From: a virus
Direction: 5' to 3' (one strand)
IMG/VR virus record: IMGVR_UViG_3300048686_000071
Span: 1 to 22,610 of that record
DNA length: 22,610 bases
A program made the translations under genes and the position numbers. Shown one piece after another: positions 8,201 through 14,157 of this stretch; the first letter of the stretch is position 1, and each line of letters starts with the position of its first letter. The notes below the pieces were generated by a model, which was not told where the DNA came from, did no database searches, and worked only from the letters and a program-made list of their open reading frames with translations.

Positions 8201-10242
8201 TTTGTTAGATATTGTTCAACCGTCCAATTTGGATTGCCATGAAAGATTTCGTCTGGGTTGAACCCAGCGGCCAACATGTTTTCAATAACACTTGTTGTAT
8301 TTAACAGGCTATTAACTTCATCCTGGCTTAGTGTTGCAACTTGATCTTTGACTTCTTGTTTGGCTATTGTTTTAGCATTAGCTTGGTTGAAGCCCAAGTT
8401 AATTAAAGAATTCATAAGCGATACAGGATTGAATGTTCCTGTTCTCGCTGTATTAATGGCTTGCGATACGCCAATTTGCAACAATGCTTTGGATGTTGGG
8501 TCTAGTTGTTTTTCAGTTGCTAACTGATTAATACCTGTTGATACTGCTGCATTAACTGCACCGCCAAGCAAAGTTGGTAGAGGGTCTTGACCTTGTGATA
8601 TGGCATAGATTGCGTTAGTCATGGGGGCTGCGAACAACCTTGCCGTAGCAAGCTTGTCTGCTGCCGTAGCCCCACTGATCATTCCGCTATTGGCTAATTC
8701 ATTGGCTACCACATCAGTAACCAAAGTTAGAGCCTCACCCTTGATGGCCCCCAAGAAAGCTTTGGATAAATCACCACCATTGAATATGGTGTTTACTGCT
8801 GTACGTACAAGGAAGTTAGATACCGCTGGCGCTGCCGCCGTTCCAACAATACTGCTGATATAAGGCGCGATTGCCTGACCAATACCCGGCACTAAAAATG
8901 ATGCGCCCATAGCCAGGAACTGCACCAGCATAGGATTTTTGGCTATAAAGTTTGCCGTATCCCATTCAGGAACAATAATTGGACTGCCAAAAGCATCAAA
9001 CTGAACCGTGTAGTTTGAGTATCCTTCCCCAGCCCCAGTAGAACCAATTATGTTTGCACCCTTACCGCCAACCATAGCGGTATCAAGTGCTTTGCCCGTG
9101 TCTTTGTTATAAATGCCCTTTGTTTCATCCATCCCTATTTGATTTAGGTTGGTGATACCAAGAGCTGTTAGACGTTTAGCGAGATCGTCTGTATGCCAAG
9201 CATCAGAATTACCCGGCGTCTTAAAGTTCATCTTGTACAGCGATTTCCCGCTATTAATCTGCCCTTTTAGAAAACTTATCGTATCGTTACTAAGCCATTT
9301 ACCTTCCCATTTTGTATCGTTGGGATGGATGATTTGTTCTTCGTATTCTTGAACAGTTAGCTTCTGGCCCGTCTGTGGGTTTTGAAATGGTTTGCTAAAT
9401 TCTGGTTCGTAAATCCAACCCTGTTTTAACTCTAGCCCCATAGGGCTTGAAGCTTTACTTGTTGTTGGGGCCAAGGTTGTTGTTACCGTGGCCGTTGTAG
9501 TTGGTGCTTTAGTTGTTGTAACTGTGGCGGTTGTCGTAGGAGGCGGTGTCGTTGTTACTGTGGAGGTCGTAGTTGGAGCAATCGTTGTAGTTGAAGCAAC
9601 GGTCGTAGTTGGAGCGGCTGTAGTGGTTAAAACTGTAGTAGTTGGAGCCGCAGTAGTAGTTGGAGTGGCGGTAGTAGTTGGAGCGGCGGTAGTAGTTGGA
9701 GTGGCGGTAGTAGTTGGAGCGGCGGTAGTAGTTGGAGCGGCTGTAGTAGTTGGAGCCGCTGTTGTAACCGTTGCTGACGTTACAAATACCGGTGTAGTTG
9801 TAGGTGCAACCGTGGTAGTTGGAGCCGCAGTAGTAGTTGGAGCCGCAGTAGTAGTTGGAGCGGCGGTGGTAGTTGGAGCAGCAGTGGTTGTAGGAGGTGG
9901 TGTTGTTGTTAATGCAGCCGCTAATGTTTGTTCGTATGCCCAACGCTCATTTAAAGAATAAAAAGCTGCTCCGTCTGAAGCATAATAAATCGTTGGTGGC
10001 TCGTAATAATCTTCGTATTCAGGTTGTAATGTTCTTATTGGCTCCCTTGTGTATACGGGGGCGTCTGTAACAACCGCGGTGGTTTGTGGATAACGATTTG
10101 CTTCTATCCAATCAATTGAAGCTTGGTCTAATCCGGCATCTGCTAAATCAGATGCCGTGACACCATAAGCGTTAAACCACGCTAACTTTTGCGCGGTATC
10201 ATAATCTTCCCAATCTGGCGGTAATTCATCGACAAGAGCCAC
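5179..10242 (-). CDS. Giant (1,687-aa) virion protein with three Thr-rich repeat regions
   Basis: This is probably a large ejection (internal virion) or tail protein. It starts at GTG (10240-10242) after AAGGTGA; no in-frame ATG occurs before residue 268. Domains: residues 1-55, a small helical module (DTAQKLAWFNAYGVTASDLA, then IDWIEANRY); 112-263, TTTAAP-type repeats; 268-430, mixed; about 436-482, a hydrophobic Gly/Ala stretch (MLVQFLAMGASFLVPGIGQA); 490-1090, long helical, with EAEFRATLMGIAEGIGERIG near 975-995; 1100-1143 and 1264-1313, two small beta-barrel-like modules (ELSGDGREAFVVLGNGG; DSITNGMAIVRTEDGRLFTM); 1155-1218, a DUF4214-like helix set (LYSSELGREPSFDEL); 1331-1517, TVTQTVTP repeats; 1518-1605, more Thr/Pro; then an 80-residue tail. 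No catalytic site is clear. The ejection role is inferred from size, the helical core and position before the connector genes. Confidence 0.85.
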   Translation of the reverse strand: MALVDELPPDWEDYDTAQKLAWFNAYGVTASDLADAGLDQASIDWIEANRYPQTTAVVTDAPVYTREPIRTLQPEYEDYYEPPTIYYASDGAAFYSLNERWAYEQTLAAALTTTPPPTTTAAPTTTAAPTTTAAPTTTAAPTTTVAPTTTPVFVTSATVTTAAPTTTAAPTTTAAPTTTATPTTTAAPTTTATPTTTAAPTTTVLTTTAAPTTTVASTTTIAPTTTSTVTTTPPPTTTATVTTTKAPTTTATVTTTLAPTTSKASSPMGLELKQGWIYEPEFSKPFQNPQTGQKLTVQEYEEQIIHPNDTKWEGKWLSNDTISFLKGQINSGKSLYKMNFKTPGNSDAWHTDDLAKRLTALGITNLNQIGMDETKGIYNKDTGKALDTAMVGGKGANIIGSTGAGEGYSNYTVQFDAFGSPIIVPEWDTANFIAKNPMLVQFLAMGASFLVPGIGQAIAPYISSIVGTAAAPAVSNFLVRTAVNTIFNGGDLSKAFLGAIKGEALTLVTDVVANELANSGMISGATAADKLATARLFAAPMTNAIYAISQGQDPLPTLLGGAVNAAVSTGINQLATEKQLDPTSKALLQIGVSQAINTARTGTFNPVSLMNSLINLGFNQANAKTIAKQEVKDQVATLSQDEVNSLLNTTSVIENMLAAGFNPDEIFHGNPNWTVEQYLTNIKASDANVPFDLGEEVQLAGPIVAGKGLINNNFMAVNKTEFDRLLRAYSAMTPEDRAKIAGMPADTTQLKVLQDIHKQYKNIDTQIADLVQSAQSGNLAAKSLLKSYSALDTRLEQKAQWYQLTQGLQPGTALDEARRDLQVGQLYNKANLSEVKDSAFPFEVKQFINQFRGTPQGDALANTLAGAYAVGGSATANFLNGALGINLYLAEKTGLDTFAKDFRELAGTIKSAGDNALTIGDAKTEAGRNFYGGLSNIVSSIPWLITGTVPGVVAGAVSQTYGNEYIQGRFAGLSPSEAEFRATLMGIAEGIGERIGASQVVALLKPLWREAPAGQLANVISQSLMQKIGEIGTKEQLGELLTFNLQFATDKLSDVGLNQQATEMDYLRGALSTMQQTFVAAGGNTGVAVGLKGGFTPDNSGQIVELSGDGREAFVVLGNGGVARVDIPSNANIKLGDQINIGATTSDIIYTPQQNIDRFAQYANDVQDLYSSELGREPSFDELQNAIQSIINGTQIQTIQATLNESPEGKFYNDKTAFNAKTDAQIADDMLGLLGSGKSYADINTLFNTMGLDPNRQINVLDTITPRQVVRGTVDSITNGMAIVRTEDGRLFTMPATDVDNKSLSRGDVVKLGLSTIKPDSTPTVRLEIPVTQAVTVTPTITETQTITPTITQTVTQTSTITQTETPKVTQTVTQTPTVTQTVTQTVTPTVTQTVTQTPTITQTITATVTEEVTQTVTPTVTQTVTPTVTQTVTPTVTQTVTPTVTQTVTQTVTPTVTQTITQTVTPTVTQTVTQTVTQTVTQTITPTVTATVTQTVTPTITQTVTPTVTITPSITAIITTTELPPITTTVTTPPVTTTVAPTTTGITTTLAPTIPWPPTTSLEPTTTEVTTTAVVTTTPVVTTTKSPTTTKSPTTTVTTAAPFPLFGIPSITSKKTYVDYAQPQVAPPEFGPFDLFKAPNYLRPLKDTGNFGLAALIGAVTNDGKQGNGGNQSQQDAQSQGQTPAG
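5438..5691 (-). repeat. C-terminal Thr/Pro low-complexity region
   Basis: This encodes residues of about 1518-1602 of the giant protein, with TTT, TTTKSP (twice in tandem), PTTT and VTTT blocks. It is less regular than the other two repeat regions and has only short exact nucleotide repeats. It looks like a linker before the final 80-residue segment. Confidence 0.75.
5692..6250 (-). repeat. TVTQ/TVTP protein-coding repeat region
   Basis: In the giant gene this encodes about 187 residues of alternating Thr-x in units such as TVTQTVTP, TITQTVTQ and TSTITQTE. Nearly every second residue is Thr, which suits an extended or beta-strand stalk. Unit order and third bases vary, so most copies are old. 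The central part (5911-6006) is nearly identical between copies. Confidence 0.9.
5911..6006 (-). repeat. Four tandem 24-bp units
   Basis: Units at 5911-5934, 5935-5958, 5959-5982 and 5983-6006 share agtgggcgt(a/t)actgttt then g(a/c)gtaac. Copies 1 and 3 carry gta and copies 2 and 4 carry gtt at the same place, giving a 48-bp higher-order period. Each unit codes for eight residues (VTQTVTPT register). The near-identity indicates a recent expansion. Confidence 0.92.
9455..9909 (-). repeat. TTTAAP mucin-like protein-coding repeat region
   Basis: This encodes residues 112-263 of the giant protein as PTTTAA, PTTTAT, PTTTVA and similar six-residue units, interrupted once by PVFVTSATV. The best conserved part is seven 18-bp units at 9644-9769 (ggagcggcggtagtagtt and close variants). 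A second cluster of four units lies at about 9818-9890. The composition is Thr/Pro/Ala with no charge, like mucin-type linkers. Confidence 0.92.
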
Positions 10243-10250
10243 ATATCACC

Positions 10251-10619
10251 TTAGCAAGAATAGCCGCCAGCCTTCATCTTGATCATCTTGCCTTTGGTTT
10301 TACCTTTCACAGCAACACCATTGATAGACGGTGCAGCAGTCTTTACTGCGCCCATCTTGGTCATACCACCGGATTTCATACCCTTCATCTCGGCCATTTC
10401 ATGCTTGACCATAGACTTCGGTGCGCCTTTGGCTTTCATAAAGGCAACTTCTTTCTTGACCATCGCTTTGGGTTCTCCACCCATCTTGTAACCTTTCATG
10501 GCTTTTTGCTCCGATATGCCAATTGCTATGGCTTGTTTGGGGTTAGTGACTTTCTGTCCAGAGGAAGACTTTAGTTTACCTTCCTTGAACTCGCGCATTA
10601 CACGTCCTATTTTGTCCAT
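10251..10619 (-). CDS. DUF6496-like small basic protein with GKTKG C-terminal tag
   Basis: This 122-residue protein starts at the ATG at 10617-10619, which overlaps the upstream TGA. An extra TTG codon just upstream is not needed. The N-terminus MDKIGRVMREFKEGKLKSSS then GQKVTNPKQAIAIGISE matches DUF6496 (VMxEFKxGxLxSxSGxxVxxxKQAIAIxxSE). Next come two related segments, PKAMVKKEVAFMKAKGA and PKSMVKHEMAEMKGMK, then SGGMTKMGAVKTAAP and the tag INGVAVKGKTKGKMIKMKAG, ending GYSC. It is very Lys- and Met-rich. It is the last of three consecutive genes ending in the same tag. DUF6496 has no established function that I know of; DNA or capsid binding is a guess from charge. Confidence 0.85.
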   Translation of the reverse strand: MDKIGRVMREFKEGKLKSSSGQKVTNPKQAIAIGISEQKAMKGYKMGGEPKAMVKKEVAFMKAKGAPKSMVKHEMAEMKGMKSGGMTKMGAVKTAAPSINGVAVKGKTKGKMIKMKAGGYSC

Positions 10620-11626
10620 CAAATGTACCTCCCACGGGTTTTGCCACGCATGGCTATGCCATCCGCCCGCTTAGAAGCGCCTCCAACCTTACCGCCTTTA
10701 CGCATGAAATCAGAACCCATACGCATTTGATCCAACTCATCTTGCGTTGGGCGGCGAGCGCCGGGATCTTTACCTCCGCCACGGGGCGGAGATGCTAATC
10801 GTTTTGTTCCTTCCTGCTGACCTGGAAGGCGTGGCGTTGCTTTCTTAACGGTTTCAGCTTCGCCCATATATTTTTCATAGGGCAAGCGGCGCTTAGGCAT
10901 TTCTAACATGTCTGGCTGACGCGGTGGAACGCGAGGTTCTACACGGGCTTTTGATGCCGCTCCCATGCGACTAGCCAACCCGGCTCCGGCAGCTCTTAAA
11001 CCACGCAACGCTGCGCCGCCAATTAAAGCCTCTTCAGGAGACACTCTTTCTAAAGGCTTATCGGCTTTTTGTAAACGCTCGATCTCGCGCTTGCCAGCAG
11101 TTTGTCGTGCAGCGTTAATTGCTGCAATTTCTTGTTCAGCCGTTTTCCCCATCGCAGTGCGGCCTACGGGGCGCTCAGGCTCCTTCTTTGCAGATGCCAT
11201 GCCCGCCATTTCTTGTTCAACGGTCTTGCCCATCGCAGTGCGGCCCATTGCACGTTCAGGTTCTTTTTGTGCTGGTTTTTGTACCGGAGTTGAGCTTCCG
11301 CCACGTGGCGGACCCACTGGTCTGCCAGAACCAGCCGATGGTCGGCCAGAAGCTGCCGCTGGTCGGTTTTTGAGTGGCGTCCGCGAGAATCCTGCTGTTC
11401 CAGGCTCTTCAAAATCAGGGGCTATTGAAGTGCTTGTTGCCGATGGCGTTCTTACTGGAGACACCATAGTTTCTGGAGAACGCTCTGCCATCATGCGCCC
11501 TCTAATTGCATCTTCAATGTCAGACGGATCTAGTGTACTTATCCGTCCTTCGCGGTTTTCATTGCGAGCGTAATCATCATCACCATACCCGCCTTCTTGG
11601 TAACGCCTGACTTTGCGCTTTTTCAT
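10619..11626 (-). CDS. Disordered basic protein with internal 27-aa duplication and GKTRG tag
   Basis: This 335-residue protein is rich in Arg, Lys, Pro, Gly and Ala and probably largely disordered. It starts MKKRKVRRYQEGGYGDDDYA. Residues 120-146 and 147-173 are a tandem repeat (KEPERAMGRTAMGKTVEQE; KEPERPVGRTAMGKTAEQE). A possible helix lies near 195-225 (SPEEALIGGAALRGLRAAG). It ends FMRKGGKVGG, then KRADGIAMRGKTRGRYI. No homologous enzyme is recognised. Both ends overlap neighbours by ATGA. The tag is shared with the genes on either side. The amino-acid bias and repeats suggest a fast-evolving accessory virion or DNA-binding protein; this is inference. Confidence 0.82.
   Translation of the reverse strand: MKKRKVRRYQEGGYGDDDYARNENREGRISTLDPSDIEDAIRGRMMAERSPETMVSPVRTPSATSTSIAPDFEEPGTAGFSRTPLKNRPAAASGRPSAGSGRPVGPPRGGSSTPVQKPAQKEPERAMGRTAMGKTVEQEMAGMASAKKEPERPVGRTAMGKTAEQEIAAINAARQTAGKREIERLQKADKPLERVSPEEALIGGAALRGLRAAGAGLASRMGAASKARVEPRVPPRQPDMLEMPKRRLPYEKYMGEAETVKKATPRLPGQQEGTKRLASPPRGGGKDPGARRPTQDELDQMRMGSDFMRKGGKVGGASKRADGIAMRGKTRGRYI
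11127..11270 (-). repeat. Tandem duplication, 81-bp period
   Basis: Two 63-bp copies (11127-11189 and 11208-11270) are spaced 81 bases apart and share a 17-base identical core, cccatcgcagtgcggcc. They encode the two 27-residue units KEPER-x-x-GRTAMGKT-x-EQE. The third-base differences show that the duplication is not brand new and that the protein sequence has been kept. Confidence 0.88.
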
Positions 11627-11868
11627 TTCATCACCACCATCGTGCCTTTGGTTTTACCACGCTGGGCGCATCCGTCAGCAGCACGGACGTATCCACCATT
11701 CTTAAACATCTTGCCAAGGTTAGGACGCTTGTCTAGCTTACGCAGCTTCTCATCCTCTACCTCTTGTTGCATCGCACCCTTTTCTTTCTGGGTGGGTACA
11801 AGATCGTAGTTAGGGTTGTAGTTTGTGTCACCGTGACGCCCACGGCCTTTACGGGGATCATTTTCCAT
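11623..11868 (-). CDS. Small basic protein with ADGCAQRGKTKG tag
   Basis: From the ATG at 11866-11868 the product has 81 residues: MENDPRKGRGRHGDTNYNPN, then YDLVPTQKEKGAMQQEVEDE, KLRKLDKRPNLGKMFKNGG and the tag YVRAADGCAQRGKTKGTMVV, ending MK. I chose this ATG because AAGGA lies seven bases upstream. The ATG two codons earlier is almost on top of the SD. The stop overlaps the next ATG (ATGA). The tag differs from those of the next two proteins only at variable positions, and it shares a 16-base identical DNA stretch with the DUF6496-like gene. Function unknown. Confidence 0.82.
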   Translation of the reverse strand: MENDPRKGRGRHGDTNYNPNYDLVPTQKEKGAMQQEVEDEKLRKLDKRPNLGKMFKNGGYVRAADGCAQRGKTKGTMVVMK

Positions 11869-11870
11869 CG

Positions 11871-12122
11871 TCATTTCCTTTCAGCGAGGGCATCAATTTT
11901 TGCTTCAAGCCTTGCAAAGCCTGTGTCAAAGCGTTCACAAATCTTTTCCATGTCTGCACGAACTTCTGCACGAGTGATGTGATCACGGGCGATTTCCTCC
12001 CGAGTTTTGTTCAATAAAATCTGGATGCGTTTCTGTTCATCTGAAGCTAGTTTCAACATAAACATCACCAGCCCCACAAAGAATGATGTGATGAGATTCC
12101 AAACAAGAGCACCGGTTTCCAT
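11871..12122 (-). CDS. One-TM coiled-coil protein (holin or spanin-like candidate)
   Basis: This 83-residue protein has one hydrophobic segment at residues 5-25 (ALVWNLITSFFVGLVMFMLK). A charged, heptad-like helix follows (SDEQKRIQILLNKTREEIAR) and the C-terminus is FDTGFARLEAKIDALAERK. One TM near the N-terminus plus a long coiled coil could suit a small holin-like, spanin-like or virion membrane protein. It has no lipobox or signal-peptidase site that I can see. It lies among virion genes with no endolysin nearby, so a lysis role is uncertain. It starts at ATG 12120-12122, which abuts the upstream TAA. Its stop overlaps the start of the next small gene's frame. Confidence 0.8.
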   Translation of the reverse strand: METGALVWNLITSFFVGLVMFMLKLASDEQKRIQILLNKTREEIARDHITRAEVRADMEKICERFDTGFARLEAKIDALAERK

Positions 12123-12410
12123 TTAACATTTCCATCTACGTCTTGCCTGCCGTATACGGCTATTGGGATCTTTGGCTGCTTCAGGGAATTGCTTCATCTG
12201 ACCGGCTGATCGCGCACAGAACGATTTCCTGCGAGCCGCATCTTTCGGGCCAGGGTTATCACTGGTCACAGCCGTCTTAAGTTTGCTGCCAGGATTAGCC
12301 TTGCGATAAGCTGCAACGCCTTTCTCCGTCATGCCAGCACCTTGCTTGGTAGGGCGGAAATTGCCTGACTTCACTGAAGTGGCAATCCCCATACCCTTGG
12401 CCTTAGCCAT
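12123..12410 (-). CDS. DUF6321-like small basic protein
   Basis: This is a 95-residue basic protein from the ATG at 12408-12410. It contains MTEKGVAAYRKANPGSKLKT, AVTSDNPGPKDAARRKSFCA, RSAGQMKQFPEAAKDPNSRI and the end RQARRRWKC. The form 'L/M-T-x-K-G-x-A-A-Y-x-x-x-x-G-S-x-L-K-x-x-V-T...A-A-R-R-K-S-F-C-A-R...W-K-C' matches my knowledge of DUF6321, a small phage family without a known function. A longer in-frame start at 12518 would add 36 residues (MLTTQQHSTCLYREK...), but they lie inside the upstream gene and look like shadow coding. This start instead overlaps the upstream gene by only 8 bases. Confidence 0.82.
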   Translation of the reverse strand: MAKAKGMGIATSVKSGNFRPTKQGAGMTEKGVAAYRKANPGSKLKTAVTSDNPGPKDAARRKSFCARSAGQMKQFPEAAKDPNSRIRQARRRWKC

Positions 12411-12903
12411 AGAACACCGTAGCAGTGACGTTTGCAGCAAGACCTGTATAAATCCCGCTTGTGGCAACAACACCTTCTCCCGGTACAAGCACGTTGAATG
12501 CTGTTGGGTTGTAAGCATCTATCTCCATCAAGATATCTGCGTACATCGTAACGACAGGTGACCCTGTAATCGTTCCGCTAGCGGTATCAGTCACAGTGAA
12601 TACGTTTGCATCTGTCACTGTTACTGAATAAACGCCCGTGGTCGCTGTACCACCTGTACCCGCCGCAAAGATCAGCCACACACGATCCCCTGTAGTGAGA
12701 CCATGATTGGTAATTGTGCAAGTCACCGTGGTTGTTGAACGCCCGTAAGTCCCGGCTTGCGTACTGTTATTTGCAAAGACGGCATGGCGCGTTGCCGCTG
12801 ATGTATTGGCTGAAATAACCGCACCCTTTAGACGAGTGCGGTAATTCACCACAACACCAGAGCTTGTCACATGGGCCGACTTAACATCGGTTTGCATCCC
12901 CAT
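12403..12903 (-). CDS. Beta-rich virion protein, possible head decoration
   Basis: This 166-residue protein starts MGMQTDVKSAHVTSSGVVV. A beta domain follows: TCTITNHGLTTGDRVWLIFA, TTGVYSVTVTDANVFTVTDT, then MYADILMEIDAYNPTAFNVL. The 'T-x-T-x-x-x-H-G-L-x-x-G-D-x-V...G-x-Y-x-V-T-x-x-D-x-N-x-F-T-V' module is common in phage structural proteins. It is often annotated as E1-FCCH-like, with no ubiquitin link. AGGAG lies six bases before the ATG at 12901-12903. It follows the capsid and HNH genes, so a decoration or minor head/tail role is plausible but not shown. Confidence 0.8.
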   Translation of the reverse strand: MGMQTDVKSAHVTSSGVVVNYRTRLKGAVISANTSAATRHAVFANNSTQAGTYGRSTTTVTCTITNHGLTTGDRVWLIFAAGTGGTATTGVYSVTVTDANVFTVTDTASGTITGSPVVTMYADILMEIDAYNPTAFNVLVPGEGVVATSGIYTGLAANVTATVFYG

Positions 12904-12915
12904 GATGTACTCCTA

Positions 12916-13455
12916 TTAGGACGTTGCAAACGGTGTTGCTACTGAACCCGAGCCAACCGCTACGCCAGTGACCATGTATTTCAATGCAGCGATTGCCACA
13001 ATCTGAACCCATGTTCCCGCAACGCCACCGGTTGTTGACCCGTTAAAGTTGATGAAATCATCATTCGCGCCAGCACCAAACCCACGGGTTGCATCGGTTG
13101 TGTCACTGTCAATTGACAAAACATAACCAACAAACCGATCCGTGCCGTCTGTGCCAATCTTCAGGGAAGATGTAGCAATCGTCGTCGGAACCCAAATGGT
13201 GTAGGTCACGCCTTCGTTGTTAGGCGTATTGGGATCATTGCCCGGACCAGATGAAGAAACATTGGCCGAGGTATTAATCGTTGGGAGTGTAAGAACCACG
13301 TTAGCTGCAAGCGTACCACCCACTGAAATAATCCTGCCGCCATGAGCCACTGGATCAAGGGTTGTACTTGCTGTGATTTCTACGATAGTAGACGGGCCTT
13401 GTTGATAGATCCCGCCCAGTGAACGGATTGGACCGTCAAAGGTTGTAATTGCCAT
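12916..13455 (-). CDS. Beta-rich virion protein
   Basis: This 179-residue protein starts MAITTFDGPIRSLGGIYQQG, continues PSTIVEITASTTLDPVAHGG, RIISVGGTLAANVVLTLPTI, and ends KYMVTGVAVGSGSVATPFAT. The 'T-L-x-x-x-x-H-x-G-R-x-x-x-x-x-x-A-x-x-x-x-T-L-P' pattern recurs in small phage virion proteins located after the major capsid gene. GGAG lies five bases before ATG 13453-13455. It is the first gene after the HNH gene and probably belongs to the same late unit as the genes at 12403 and below. No catalytic motif is present. The role as a minor head or decoration protein is inferred. Confidence 0.8.
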   Translation of the reverse strand: MAITTFDGPIRSLGGIYQQGPSTIVEITASTTLDPVAHGGRIISVGGTLAANVVLTLPTINTSANVSSSGPGNDPNTPNNEGVTYTIWVPTTIATSSLKIGTDGTDRFVGYVLSIDSDTTDATRGFGAGANDDFINFNGSTTGGVAGTWVQIVAIAALKYMVTGVAVGSGSVATPFATS

Positions 13456-13553
13456 AATAACTCCGCGTTGTAGCGCATCCCCATACCGTCTCTACAAAGT
13501 CTGCTAGGTCAGTCTGTATGGGTGGGAACCCTAGTAGGGTGTTTGTATCAGTT
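13456..13553 (-). other. 98-bp intergenic region after the HNH gene
   Basis: I see no gene here. It carries the SD of the 12916-13455 gene and a short imperfect hairpin (accctagtagggt at about 13529-13541) without a following U-tract, so it is not a convincing terminator. No strong -35/-10 pair is visible, although a phage-specific promoter would not be recognised by eye. Confidence 0.5.
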
Positions 13554-14150
13554 TTAGGGGCGAGAGTCAATGAGCTTGTTGGACTTCAAGAGGTTTTCTT
13601 GCCTTGGTATGACACGTAAATTCCAAGGTACATGCAAACCGCATACAACTTCCGAACGCAACGGAATGATGTGGTCAACAACGTATTGTTCACCCGTCGT
13701 TTTGGTCATCGTAATAGCAATCTTGTACAACTCTCTTATCTGTCCTTTTTGCTCCCTGGTAAGCCAAATAGGCGTAGCTTCCCTATGTTTGCGCCTACGC
13801 GCTTTTGTATCAGCTCTTACCCAAGTTGTGTTTCGCTCTTTCCATGCCTTTTGGTAAACACGCTTTACTTCCAAAGGTCTGGTTGCCGCTGCTTGTATGA
13901 CTTGCTCCTTGTGCGCCTCATACCAATCATTCTTTCGGTCTTTCACGCCCTCCCTTTTGTTGTACTCCCGGAAGTAATCTGCGCGTTTTTCTGCTGCCTC
14001 TTGCCACTCCACCTTTAAGCATTCAACGCACGACCCTTTTGTTTTACGTGGTGCGATATGACCATGCTTACAAGGCTCACCAGTGAAGTAGTACTTAGCG
14101 TTTGAGGCTTGGGCCTCTTTGCGGGTTCTGGGTAAGTTTGTGGTATCCAT
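13554..14150 (-). CDS. HNH homing-type endonuclease
   Basis: This 198-residue protein has an N-terminal zinc site (PCKHGHIAPRKTKGSCVECL; C27, H29/H31, C41, C44), a basic coiled or linker region (residues 45-130), and a C-terminal HNH core. The core is VVDHIIPLRSEVVCGLHVPW then NLRVIPRQENLLKSNK, with D159-H160, H173, N177, N186 and K189. It is expected to cut DNA using a metal ion at the HNH site. AGGAG lies five bases before ATG 14148-14150. It sits between the capsid gene and other virion genes, has its own leader with a 19-bp near-palindrome, and follows a terminator. This arrangement suits a free-standing homing endonuclease gene. A packaging-related role, as for some terminase-linked HNH proteins, is less likely here. 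Confidence 0.9.
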   Translation of the reverse strand: MDTTNLPRTRKEAQASNAKYYFTGEPCKHGHIAPRKTKGSCVECLKVEWQEAAEKRADYFREYNKREGVKDRKNDWYEAHKEQVIQAAATRPLEVKRVYQKAWKERNTTWVRADTKARRRKHREATPIWLTREQKGQIRELYKIAITMTKTTGEQYVVDHIIPLRSEVVCGLHVPWNLRVIPRQENLLKSNKLIDSRP

Positions 14151-14157
14151 TTTATCT

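Noticed and set aside
5440-9909. CRISPR array
   Set aside because: The repeats are in frame, continuous, without spacers, and encode protein.
9488-9961. Plus-strand frame of Val/Gly/Ala repeats (VVVGAAVVVG)
   Set aside because: It is the antisense of the TTTAAP repeat, where the repeat itself keeps the frame open. No ribosome site, and all real genes are on the other strand.
10965-11573. 202-codon plus-strand frame
   Set aside because: It lies fully opposite the disordered basic protein, whose Arg/Ala/Gly-rich codons avoid stops on the other strand. Single orientation and the overlap pattern favour the minus strand gene.
12411-12518. 36-residue N-terminal extension of the DUF6321-like protein
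   Set aside because: It lies inside the upstream gene, carries no family-like sequence and would create a long overlap. The inner ATG matches the start of the conserved part.
13529-13541. Second terminator after the HNH gene
   Set aside because: The short accctagtagggt hairpin has at most a four-pair stem once a loop is allowed, and no T-run follows.
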